Positions 17,691 through 25,561 of a stretch of 32,932 nt of DNA are shown here, piece by piece. Location of the stretch: NCBI GenBank assembly GCA_027484315.1, contig JAIXTE010000007.1, positions 1 through 32,932 of the forward strand, read 5' to 3'. Numbering within the stretch: the stretch's first letter is position 1; every line of letters begins with the position of its first letter. Source of the DNA: Burkholderiales bacterium. Lineage in GTDB: Bacteria > Pseudomonadota > Gammaproteobacteria > Burkholderiales > Burkholderiaceae_B. A model generated the notes under the pieces. The model made no database searches. It was given only the letters and a program-made list of their open reading frames with translations, and was not told where the DNA came from. Position numbers and translations under genes: made by a program.

Positions 17691-19067
17691 TTAGTCCAAG
17701 CCGTTTTTGGCGGCAATGGTTTGAAGGTATTGTGCGCGCTCATTCGCGTTTGAAAAACTTTCCAGGTGGTCCAGTACCTTGAAAGCGTTTCTGAAGGCCT
17801 TCACTGTCACAAAGTGATTCACACCCTCGCCGTTTTCAGTTTGCAGCGAATACCGTTCACGATGTTGCCCAATTGTTTGCTGCTTGTAAGGGTTAAGCGA
17901 TGGCGCCCGTGTGTCAAGGATTTGCTCGGTTGGCACATGGGCGTTTACAAGCGATGTCGAAACCTGAACCGTTTTTAACAGGTGCGCAGGGGTGAAAATA
18001 GTTGGAAAGTTGATGCGGGGGACTGCATCGTTTTGGTTCCTCTTGGGAGCATCGAATTGTGATTGGTAGCGAGAAACAAGGTGCCCTGTGTTGGTTTTGT
18101 TCTCGACCAGACAGTCTTTCAAAATCTGCATGGCATCAGTGTCTTGTGCATCGCTGTGTTTAACACGGCGGCCTGTGTTGTGAAGGTCCATGGTCGTGAC
18201 AAAAGTACCGGGTTGCCTCAAGCAGCCCGCAGTTTGTTTCAGGTACTCTCGAACATATCCGTCCGTATTTCCCAGGTTCAGCAGGTCCATGCGTCCATCC
18301 TTGTTTTGTACGACCAACGGGATCAGGTCGCCATTGCGCGATGCGTATTGTCGGGGCCGCTGCAGTAAAAGGCCAATGGGCTCGCCATTTGCAGCCTCCA
18401 GTTTTTCCATCAACAACTCGGCGAGCTTTTCTGGAGAGTGATGGTTTTTGCTTTGCTGTACGTGAATCTGGATTCCGTACTTTTGTAGATACAAATCGGC
18501 AATCACTTGTTGAGCCACTCGGCTGGGTTTCACGCTGTAGGCCAGCGTGTCCTGGTTTTGGGTAATTTCAGGCAAGTTTGCCTGCAGGTGGGGGTGCCGG
18601 GCACTGAGCTTTCCACTCTCGCTTTCTTTCTTCACTACTTTTCCAAATGCCTTGGCATCCAGAAACTTTTTTCCGGAAACCTCAAAATAGGGTGCAGTCC
18701 CTTTTGTTCCCAAGGTTTTGCAACGCGCCTCAATTTCAGTCGCCAGTTTTTTTTGCTGACCAGCGGACAGGTGATCCTGTTTGAACAAGCGGGCACGCAG
18801 GTTTTCCAGGGAATGCTTTCCGGATGAATGGGTGGCCTGGTCTGAAAACAGGTCCAAGGCCGGTTGGCTTTCAAGGGTTCCCCCCAGGCTTTGAGCTTCC
18901 GACAGTTTGGCGTAGTCCGCCTTGTTGTCGCGAAGGCTCATTGTTTTGGTGAAAGCCTTGGCGATGCTCTTCAGTTTGCTGCCGAACGAGGATTCTTTTT
19001 TTTCCGTAGCTCGTGTTTCGGGTTGAATGGCTCGCGGTGAACCGGCCGTGATTTCCTGATTGCGCAT
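17691..19067 (-). CDS. Putative effector A1: catalytically dead member of the CE-clan-like family A
   Basis: The 458-residue product is clearly paralogous to A2, A3 and A4. It shares the block containing LYLQKYGIQIHVQQ, the central block with NGDLIPLVVQ and DAMQILKDCL, and the C-terminal block with QQTIGQHRERYS and NHFVTVKAFRNAFKVLDHLES. When aligned with A2 and A3, the three putative catalytic positions are all changed: His becomes Asp (about residue 247), Asp becomes Gly (about 266) and Cys becomes Gln (about 308). The oxyanion Gln is also lost (the paralogues' QRQAD becomes VKHS here). The reading frame is intact, so this looks like a pseudoenzyme rather than a decayed gene. The N-terminus is Ser/Glu/Lys-rich without a signal peptide. 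An hrp-box-like promoter lies 30 bases upstream. Confidence 0.7.
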   Translation of the reverse strand: MRNQEITAGSPRAIQPETRATEKKESSFGSKLKSIAKAFTKTMSLRDNKADYAKLSEAQSLGGTLESQPALDLFSDQATHSSGKHSLENLRARLFKQDHLSAGQQKKLATEIEARCKTLGTKGTAPYFEVSGKKFLDAKAFGKVVKKESESGKLSARHPHLQANLPEITQNQDTLAYSVKPSRVAQQVIADLYLQKYGIQIHVQQSKNHHSPEKLAELLMEKLEAANGEPIGLLLQRPRQYASRNGDLIPLVVQNKDGRMDLLNLGNTDGYVREYLKQTAGCLRQPGTFVTTMDLHNTGRRVKHSDAQDTDAMQILKDCLVENKTNTGHLVSRYQSQFDAPKRNQNDAVPRINFPTIFTPAHLLKTVQVSTSLVNAHVPTEQILDTRAPSLNPYKQQTIGQHRERYSLQTENGEGVNHFVTVKAFRNAFKVLDHLESFSNANERAQYLQTIAAKNGLD

Positions 19068-19309
19068 GTTGATCTACTTGAGTTTGTGTTGTGAGTTTGG
19101 TGTCCTCCAGATCAAATAGGTTCTGTTGCTCTAACTTTTAAAGTGCAAAAAAGATGAATAAAAACATATGGATGGGTTAGCTAATATTAGTGTCTGCATC
19201 CTTTTCAGTTTTTTCTGTACACAAGTTGATGGTGCGAAAAAGTCAGCGGAAAACGTGTTGAATGCTGTCAGTGCTTTGTCGGTTTGGGCTGACATCTTCA
19301 TGTCACTTT
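19068..19309 (-). other. Intergenic region between A2 and A1
   Basis: The 242 bases hold the A1 promoter (19097-19124). The rest is AT-rich; I see no clear terminator after A2 and no further gene. Confidence 0.6.
19097..19124 (-). promoter_or_regulatory. hrp-box-like ECF sigma promoter of A1
   Basis: On the minus strand the sequence is AGAACC-N15-ACACCAA. The near end lies exactly 30 bases from the first base of the A1 start codon, the same distance as for A3 and B2. Confidence 0.6.
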
Positions 19310-20617
19310 TTATGCAGATGAAGCGTCCTGGTCCAGTTGGTGCTGCATTGTTGTGCGTTGCAAATACTGCTTGCGCAGCGCTTTGTTTTGGTAGCTTTCC
19401 AACTGCTCCAATACTTTCAATGCGTTGCGGTAACCCTTGAACAGCAAGAAATGATTCACAGTTTTACCGCTAGTCGGGATGATTGCTGAATAGCGTTGCC
19501 GGTGCTCACCCAGAGTCTGTTTTTTGCGATGGCCCCATGAAGGCACCTGCGTGGCCATGGTTTCCTTGAAAGTCATTCGGCTGGACGCAAGGGCTTGTGA
19601 CCGTTGCACTGTTTTCTGCAAATGCGGGGGCATGTTGATGAACCGGGTCGAAAGGAATTCGTCCGCCGCATCAAGTTGTCCGCAAAGGCGGGCCGGAATG
19701 CCGTACATTTTCAGGTAATTGTTGTGCAGGCTTTTTCGGGTTCTGGTTTGGCTGATCAAGGCATCTTTCAATACCTGCAAGGCATCCGTGTGGCATGAAT
19801 AACCATCCGCCTGACGCTGTGGAATGTTTAGCTTCAGGGCTTTCACTTCAAGACCTGAACCTTGAATGATGCAAAGCGCATCCTCCAGTTCGGAGGCGGT
19901 TTCTTTCACGCTATCCAGGTTGACTATTTCAATGCCTTTGGCTGATCGTTGGGCAATCACAGGTAAAACGTGACCCAGGTAGTCCCTGGAATTGTCGGGA
20001 AGCGGAAACTCCTTCGCATTGCTGCGATTGGCGTGAAGTACAAACCCCACTGCCTTTCCATTTGCCGCATTCACTTTGTCGAGCAGCAGCCTGGCCAGTT
20101 GCCCGGCATCGGCAATCGGATCTTTTTGTACCAGAATTTGTACGCCATATTTTTTGCGATACAGGTCAGCAACAACCAGTTTTGCTGCATGTCCCGGTCG
20201 GGCAATCGGCCCCATGTTCACCAAGGCCGGGGGAAGGTTGGTGACATCCTCAAGGTTCGGAAATGTGAAAAGCGGATTGTTGTTGTCAACCTCCACTGTC
20301 GCTGACCGCGCCTCGATTTTCTGCACCAGTTGTTCCTGGCTTTGCGTGCAGAAGGCGTTTCCTTTTAAAAGATGCTGCCGCAGGGTTTCGCTGGCGCTGA
20401 TAGTGCCAATGGCGGGCCGAAACTGTTTGCGAGGCTGGCTGTTAAAAGCACTGGCCGAGTGCGAGTTGGCGCAATTCAGCTTTTGCAAAATGCGCTTCGC
20501 ATCCATTATTTTTCTGCCCAGTGTTTTGACTGCACGGGTCAGGGTGTTCGTTTTGTTTGGGGTTTGTCGCAAACTCAACAGTTCGGCGCAGGGTTTTTCT
20601 GAAAGACGTATACGCAT
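19310..20617 (-). CDS. Putative effector A2: CE-clan/YopJ-like cysteine enzyme (family A)
   Basis: The 435-residue product carries a plausible catalytic set: His216 in YLGHVLPVIAQ, Asp235 in IVNLDSV, Gln269 and Cys275 in QADGYSCHTDALQVLKDAL. The spacing His-x18-Asp and Gln-x5-Cys equals that of YopJ-type acetyltransferases, and QADGYSC resembles the Q-x-N-G-x-D-C motif of Ulp1 proteases. Members of that clan are either proteases of ubiquitin-like proteins or Ser/Thr/Lys acetyltransferases; which applies here cannot be told. The C-terminal block (QTLGEHRQRYS, NHFLLFKGYRNALKVLEQLES) is conserved across the family. No promoter motif is seen in the 80 bases between A3 and A2, so A2 is probably transcribed with A3. 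The start codon has no Shine-Dalgarno sequence and could be later. Confidence 0.65.
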   Translation of the reverse strand: MRIRLSEKPCAELLSLRQTPNKTNTLTRAVKTLGRKIMDAKRILQKLNCANSHSASAFNSQPRKQFRPAIGTISASETLRQHLLKGNAFCTQSQEQLVQKIEARSATVEVDNNNPLFTFPNLEDVTNLPPALVNMGPIARPGHAAKLVVADLYRKKYGVQILVQKDPIADAGQLARLLLDKVNAANGKAVGFVLHANRSNAKEFPLPDNSRDYLGHVLPVIAQRSAKGIEIVNLDSVKETASELEDALCIIQGSGLEVKALKLNIPQRQADGYSCHTDALQVLKDALISQTRTRKSLHNNYLKMYGIPARLCGQLDAADEFLSTRFINMPPHLQKTVQRSQALASSRMTFKETMATQVPSWGHRKKQTLGEHRQRYSAIIPTSGKTVNHFLLFKGYRNALKVLEQLESYQNKALRKQYLQRTTMQHQLDQDASSA

Positions 20618-20667
20618 GGTGAAGGAAGAAATCAGTACGGGTTTTCTGTTTTATCAATGTGTCATCA

Positions 20668-20686
20668 CCGCTGCGCTTGGCAGCGG
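20668..20686 (-). other. Intercistronic hairpin between A3 and A2
   Basis: CCGCTG and CAGCGG form a 6-bp GC-rich stem with a 7-base loop in the A3-A2 gap. No T-run follows on the minus strand, so it is not a typical terminator; it could tune expression of A2 or be chance. Confidence 0.3.
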
Positions 20687-20697
20687 GTCAGTTGCAA

Positions 20698-22101
20698 TCA
20701 TTTGAATTCATGTCGGGTTTTGATGGTCTCAAGGTATGCCTCGCGTGCCTGCGTGCCCGAAAAGCTTTCCAGTTTGTCCAGAACCTTCAGTGCATTTCGA
20801 TAGGCCTTGAACACCAGGAAGTGGTTCATGGCCTTGTTTTTTCCCGCTACGGAAACCGAAAAGCGGTTTCGATGTTGAGCAATGGTTTGCTGTTTGTTCG
20901 GGTTGCTTGATGGCGCTGTTGTCGACATTGCGTCCTGTATTGAACGGTTGACCGGTTCCATCGCTTTCGAGCGCTGCACCCCTTTGTGCAATTGCGGTGG
21001 AAGGTCAATCGGGTAGGCGTCAATGAAATCGCCCGGTGTGGGGTTGAATGTTTTGATGCCGTGTTGTTTCCAATAGTGTTGATACAGGTTGCCCCCGGTT
21101 TGCTGATGCGTCAGCAGGGCGTCCTTCAATACCTGCATGGCGTCGGTGTGGCAGGAATACAGGTCAGCTTGACGCTGAGGAACATGCAACTCCATGCGCC
21201 CGATTCCGACGCCTGCAGATCGCAGGCCTTGCAATGCGCTGATCATTGTGAAATTGCGATCTTCAAGAAAGTCCAGGTTGATGACATCAAAGCCCAGGCT
21301 TGAGCTTTGCACAATCACAGGCGCAACATGGTCTTCATAATCTTTGGTTGCAGGGGGCCTGATCTCTTGCAAAGCCGGAACCACAGAATCCTTGTCCAGT
21401 GAATGCTTGGCCTTGCGTAGCAGGCTGTCAAGTTTCTGGGGTTGGAGTACGAGCCCCAGAGGTTGCCCGTTGGATTCAGCCAGCTTTTCCATCAGCAGGA
21501 CCATCAATTGTTTTTCGTTCAACGCATGTTTTTGCACCAAGATCTGAATGCCATATTTTTTTTCATACAGGTTTGCCAAAACAAGTTTGGCCATGTGATT
21601 GGGCGAAGTCACGAACACGCGATTTCCGTCTACCTTGGTGTTGAATCCGGGAAGTTGAATGTGTCGAAAACTGAAAAACGGATTTTGCGGCGACTCTCCC
21701 AAGGCAGCGGATCGCTCCAAAATTTCATTGCGAATTTGCAATTGAGCTGCAACAGACAATGAGCCTTCATGGAACAGACTTTGTCGTAATACCTCACTGG
21801 CGCTGGGGGCCGGCGAAGGCAGGCTGGCGGATGGCCTGGCCGGAATGTCCTCAGGCTGGATTTCTTGCAAGCCTGGCTCAAAAATGGGTTGATCGGGCGG
21901 CACTTGGCGTGGTGTTCCTGGAGGCGAGTCTACCTGTGTTGTGGCTTTGCCAAGACAACACAAGCCCCCCAAAAAACCGCCTGCCCTTGCGAAGGCGCGG
22001 GCGATGTTGTTTGCTTTTTCCTGAACGGGTGGGTTCTCGGGATTGGTTTGTGTTGGTTGAAAACTGTACTGAGACAAGGATTGGTGCTGCTGAATCTGCA
22101 T
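20698..22101 (-). CDS. Putative effector A3: CE-clan/YopJ-like cysteine enzyme (family A)
   Basis: The 467-residue product has the best-preserved catalytic set of the family: His258 in YEDHVAPVIVQ, Asp277 in VINLDFL, Gln311 and Cys317 in QADLYSCHTDAMQVLKDALL. The distances His-Asp (19) and Asp-Cys (40) equal those in A2. A shared block (KLVLANLYEKKYGIQILVQK) precedes the catalytic part, and the shared C-terminal block contains NHFLVFKAYRNALKVLDKLES. The first 40 residues are rich in Gln, Ser, Pro and Asn without charge clusters, like type III secretion signals. An hrp-box-like promoter lies 30 bases upstream. It probably forms an operon with A2. Enzyme type and target are unknown. Confidence 0.68.
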   Translation of the reverse strand: MQIQQHQSLSQYSFQPTQTNPENPPVQEKANNIARAFARAGGFLGGLCCLGKATTQVDSPPGTPRQVPPDQPIFEPGLQEIQPEDIPARPSASLPSPAPSASEVLRQSLFHEGSLSVAAQLQIRNEILERSAALGESPQNPFFSFRHIQLPGFNTKVDGNRVFVTSPNHMAKLVLANLYEKKYGIQILVQKHALNEKQLMVLLMEKLAESNGQPLGLVLQPQKLDSLLRKAKHSLDKDSVVPALQEIRPPATKDYEDHVAPVIVQSSSLGFDVINLDFLEDRNFTMISALQGLRSAGVGIGRMELHVPQRQADLYSCHTDAMQVLKDALLTHQQTGGNLYQHYWKQHGIKTFNPTPGDFIDAYPIDLPPQLHKGVQRSKAMEPVNRSIQDAMSTTAPSSNPNKQQTIAQHRNRFSVSVAGKNKAMNHFLVFKAYRNALKVLDKLESFSGTQAREAYLETIKTRHEFK

Positions 22102-22130
22102 GGTGTTGTGTTGAAAATCAAACGGGCTAC

Positions 22131-22158
22131 TAGGTGGTAGAGCTTCACGTTTGGTTCA
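22131..22158 (-). promoter_or_regulatory. hrp-box-like ECF sigma promoter of A3 (and A2)
   Basis: On the minus strand the sequence is TGAACC-N15-CCACCTA. It matches the HrpL-type consensus GGAACC-N15/16-CCACNNA at all fixed positions except the first. The near end is 30 bases from the start codon. Confidence 0.7.
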
Positions 22159-22192
22159 ATTATTGAGCTTGGAGAGACAAACAAAGAGACTA

Positions 22193-22210
22193 ATCAAACG
22201 TTTGTTTGAT
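22193..22210. promoter_or_regulatory. 18-bp inverted repeat, candidate operator of the CoA-transferase gene
   Basis: ATCAAAC-GTTT-GTTTGAT has perfect 7-bp arms and a 4-bp spacer, 35 bases upstream of the GTG start. Its core, CAAAC-N4-GTTTG, is like the site described for the TetR-type fatty-acid regulator PsrA in Pseudomonas. The regulator in this organism is unknown. Confidence 0.5.
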
Positions 22211-22244
22211 AAACTCGTAAAAACAATTAATCGGAGAATTTACC

Positions 22245-23252
22245 GTGTCCCCAATTCAGGATTCCACACTGCTCGAAGGCATTACCGTAGTTGACCTTTC
22301 CCGCAATTTGCCAGGCCCGGCCACATCGCTGATCCTGCAGCAAATGGGTGCCACTGTGATCAAGATCGAGCCACCCCATGGTGATGATGCCAAAAGCATG
22401 CCCATGCTGTACCAGGCTTTGAACAGCAGCAAGAAAATCGTGGTGGCTGATTTCCGAACGGCCGAAGGCATCCAGAGTTTGAAAGACCATGCGGCCAAGG
22501 CCGATGTGCTGATTGACGGCTTTCGTCCAGGCGTCATGGCCGAAATGGGATGTTCCTACGACACCCTGAAAGCACTGAATCCAAAACTTGTGATGTGTTG
22601 CATCACAGGCTACGGACAAAAAGGTCCACTGGCCGAAAAGGCAGGGCATGACATCAATTACATGGCGCTGAGCGGCGTGCTCGACGGCCTGCAAACGGCC
22701 AACGGCGACATTCCTGTGCCTGCGGTTCAATTTGGGGATTTGTTCGGTGGTACATCGGCCGCAGTGCAGGGTATTCTGGCCGCCTTGCTGAAAGCGCAGC
22801 GGACAGGTGCAGGCAGTTTTGTGGATGTGTCCATGACCCACAACCTGTGGAAGCAGAACATCATGCCCGAGAGCATGGAGCAGATGTGGGTCATGCTCAG
22901 TGGCAAACCCGCAAAGCACCAGGACGATCTGCTGTCAGGTGGCCTGGCCTGCTACAACGTATACCGCACAGCGGACAACCGCCACCTGGCCGTGGGCTCG
23001 CTGGAACACAAGTTCTGGAAAGTGGCCTGTGAAGCCATGGGCAAACCGGAATGGATCAACATCCACTGGAGCCGTGGCGCCATGCCCGGTACACCACAGG
23101 CGGTGCAGATTCGTGCGGACATGGTGCAGTTGATTGCATCGCAACCTTTAAGCCATTGGGAACAGGTGTTTGGCAATGTGGACGCCTGCATTACGCCGGT
23201 GCTGACCCGCGCCGAGGTGAAAGCGCGTGGGATTTGTTGCGTACCCACTTGA
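22245..23252 (+). CDS. CoA-transferase family III (CaiB/BaiF; AMACR-like), probably C-terminally truncated
   Basis: Class III CoA-transferases and alpha-methylacyl-CoA racemases act on acyl-CoA thioesters. The N-terminal signature is clear: LEGITVVDLSRNLPGPATSLIL, then GATVIKIEPPHGDD, VLIDGFRPGVMAEMG, GYGQKGPLAEKAGHDINY and QFGDLFGGTSAAVQGILAALL. An AMACR-type role in branched-chain fatty-acid breakdown would suit the neighbourhood. The 335-residue protein stops at ACITPVLTRAEVKARGICCVPT, whereas family members normally continue some 30-60 residues past the equivalent ARG motif. The last 62 bases overlap the convergent gene B2. The start is GTG 22245 with CGGAG 8 nt upstream. Confidence 0.82.
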   Translation: MSPIQDSTLLEGITVVDLSRNLPGPATSLILQQMGATVIKIEPPHGDDAKSMPMLYQALNSSKKIVVADFRTAEGIQSLKDHAAKADVLIDGFRPGVMAEMGCSYDTLKALNPKLVMCCITGYGQKGPLAEKAGHDINYMALSGVLDGLQTANGDIPVPAVQFGDLFGGTSAAVQGILAALLKAQRTGAGSFVDVSMTHNLWKQNIMPESMEQMWVMLSGKPAKHQDDLLSGGLACYNVYRTADNRHLAVGSLEHKFWKVACEAMGKPEWINIHWSRGAMPGTPQAVQIRADMVQLIASQPLSHWEQVFGNVDACITPVLTRAEVKARGICCVPT

Positions 23253-25416
23253 GAATGCGCTTTGATAAGGGGATATCTATATTTTTCTTCAAATATGAAG
23301 CCGTGCTCCACTTGCCATACGAAAGTTTAACGTAAAAGGATCTGTTGCAAGCTGGTTTCAATGAGAATCCGCGATCGTTCAAAGCTTTCACTACGGAGAG
23401 AGCGATCTGATCCGTAAAGCATCTCGATATCAAGGTTCGCACCCCACTGGGATCCAGTTCTGTAGCAAACATGTCTACTGTGCCAGTCAAATCCACGAAC
23501 TTTAAGCTAAGGCGAACGTCGCACATGTTGTTAGAGTAATGACGTGCTATTTCTTTTAGGTGCTGGGGGGCTTCACTGGCGATTGCTTCAATAAAGGCCT
23601 CCCCGTAGCCTTCTCGATAATATTTGTAAAAAAAAGGGGGGGTGATCAACGCCCTTTTGTAAGCGAAGTCGTGCCAGTGCTTCCATTCGTATCGATGCAC
23701 CGCTTTGTATAGTGGAATATGAACGGGATGGTTTATGTAGTCGCTCACTAACTCGCACAGTGGCTTCAACTGAACAAGTTCGTACAGCTCGTGGCAAGCG
23801 TCATTCCATTGTTGGGTATATTCCAGAAGTTGAAAAATTTCGTTTTCAGAATATTTTTTTAGGGCGGCTGATTCTGTAAGACCTTCAAGGGCCTGAATCA
23901 TCATTCTTCCGAATTCTGCCGTCGGTTCAAGCGGTCCCAGTTTTTGGCCATTTGCAATACCAATCACCAGGTTGACAAATACATCTCTCGAATTGGGTTC
24001 TGTGAATGTTTGCGCCATGATTGGTGGCCAGCTTTTGCCCCAGTCGTTTTGCATGATTTCATGCATGGCCTGCCGCACATTCAGGTCGGTCTGTTGTGGT
24101 GTCCATAAAGTATCAAGAAGCTCAACAACTTGTTGCCGGGTCATTCGCTCCATACTCATCAAATCCTGTTGGGGCTTTTCCGATGAACCCGGTGGCGGGG
24201 CTGTTTCAAGCCAATTCAAATTGCCACGGCTTTTCAGGGAGATCTTGCCATGCGCGTGCTGGTGGGTAGGTGCCCACTCCTTCACTGATTCTTTAACGAA
24301 ATGAACCTCGGTCGCATTGTCGGCCTGTCCAACAATGTCAAGCGCCAGCAGCGTGGGATTGTCCTGGATCCTGCTTGGCATGCCATCGTCATTCAGCAGC
24401 ATGACAGTGTAAGGTTGAATCGGACCGTGCCTTTCCTTGATTTTCTCCAGCAAGGTCATGCAATATTGGGACAAATCATTGTTGCCGTTGGCCTGCGCAT
24501 GACGCCACATTTCTTGTGCTTCCTCGAGAATCTGATTGGCAAGAATTGTAGAAATGACAGATCCGCTTTGAAGTGCAGAGAGTTTGATGGCCAGTTCGGC
24601 TTGTTCATTTTGATTTATGGTGATGTTGGCGTTTGCGTAAACGTCAGAAATGGTCGGCAAAGCAAACATGCGGGAAAAATGGTTTTGCCAGGCTGCAACC
24701 GTGTGGACTTCCGACCCGATTATTTTGTTGGTAGCCTCCGGTCTGTTGAGATATTCGGTGATTGCATTTCGCACAATCTGAATTCTCAAGGCCTCTGCAC
24801 GTTCAGGCATGGATGGTGTGAAAGTGAGCTGGCGAACGGTTTTTACTGCTTCATCGAAATATTGCACAATGCCCGGACCGCACATACCAAGCCTTTGAGA
24901 CAGCTCTGTGATGCTGGCGCGGGTATTTTCCGCGCCACCGCTTGCAACCAGCTCAGGCCGTTGTTTGGCGAAGGTGTACATCCTCAAGAGCCGATTTGCG
25001 TCAGGGCAGCTTTGCACAAACAGGTCTGCCTGAGAAGTGCCGAAGCGGGAGCGTTGATCCTCTGTAACCTGAACAAAAAGATCTTTGCCGAAATTTTGAA
25101 AACGGTTGCCTTGGCTGCCAGGACGAGGTGATGAGTTGGCAATGACATCCAGTTGTTGGAGCGTGTTCTGGATGACGGCCTTGAAATTTGCATACTCCGG
25201 GCTGTTCTGAAATTCATGGATTGCCACGATTTGTACATCACGATCATGAAAAGCCCCACTGTCTCTTTTCTCTACCTGCAGGATGGGTGCGGATATCGAC
25301 TCCAGTAACTTCTGAAACCGTTCGCTCTGGGTCAGGTTCGGTGCACTGGCCTGCTCAATGGCCTGTTCTGTGGCCTGGTGCAGGTCAGGGGTAAAGTTTG
25401 TGGCGGTGTTGGGCAT
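23191..25416 (-). CDS. Putative effector B2 (family B, possible NEL-like domain)
   Basis: The 741-residue soluble protein is similar to B3 over nearly its whole length: both contain SCPDANRL or ACPDANRL, RQRPxLVASGG, the Cys helix CGPGIVQ (Cys179 here), TFTPSMPER, E[VI]HxVAAWQNHF, NPTLLAL and NWLETAPP or SWLETAPP. The Cys to Glu-Val-His spacing is 57 residues. The remaining 450 residues have no recognised motif. Its C-terminus extends about 20 residues beyond the end of B3 and runs into the CoA-transferase gene, so the tail may be accidental read-through. The start is ATG 25416, without a Shine-Dalgarno sequence, 30 bases after an hrp-box-like promoter. No function can be assigned with confidence. 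Confidence 0.6.
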   Translation of the reverse strand: MPNTATNFTPDLHQATEQAIEQASAPNLTQSERFQKLLESISAPILQVEKRDSGAFHDRDVQIVAIHEFQNSPEYANFKAVIQNTLQQLDVIANSSPRPGSQGNRFQNFGKDLFVQVTEDQRSRFGTSQADLFVQSCPDANRLLRMYTFAKQRPELVASGGAENTRASITELSQRLGMCGPGIVQYFDEAVKTVRQLTFTPSMPERAEALRIQIVRNAITEYLNRPEATNKIIGSEVHTVAAWQNHFSRMFALPTISDVYANANITINQNEQAELAIKLSALQSGSVISTILANQILEEAQEMWRHAQANGNNDLSQYCMTLLEKIKERHGPIQPYTVMLLNDDGMPSRIQDNPTLLALDIVGQADNATEVHFVKESVKEWAPTHQHAHGKISLKSRGNLNWLETAPPPGSSEKPQQDLMSMERMTRQQVVELLDTLWTPQQTDLNVRQAMHEIMQNDWGKSWPPIMAQTFTEPNSRDVFVNLVIGIANGQKLGPLEPTAEFGRMMIQALEGLTESAALKKYSENEIFQLLEYTQQWNDACHELYELVQLKPLCELVSDYINHPVHIPLYKAVHRYEWKHWHDFAYKRALITPPFFYKYYREGYGEAFIEAIASEAPQHLKEIARHYSNNMCDVRLSLKFVDLTGTVDMFATELDPSGVRTLISRCFTDQIALSVVKALNDRGFSLKPACNRSFYVKLSYGKWSTASYLKKNIDIPLSKRILKWVRNKSHALSPRRGSAPA

Positions 25417-25445
25417 GGCAGGCTCATCGGTTGCATTAGGTGCAC

Positions 25446-25473
25446 TGTGTGGTCCCGTGTATCGTAGAGTTCA
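25446..25473 (-). promoter_or_regulatory. hrp-box-like ECF sigma promoter of B2
   Basis: On the minus strand the sequence is TGAACT-N15-CCACACA, with a perfect CCACNNA element. The near end is 30 bases from the start codon of B2. Confidence 0.65.
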
Positions 25474-25561
25474 TGCAGTTTGGTCAATCAGGTCGGGTCA
25501 GCCTCTTTGTTGATCGAGGCAATACCTGATCGAAATGACCTGTTTCCAATGATGTTCTGGT

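Noticed and set aside
20618..20700. hrp-box-like promoter for A2
   Set aside because: No GAAC(C/T) with the right spacing occurs in the A3-A2 gap; co-transcription with A3 explains it better.
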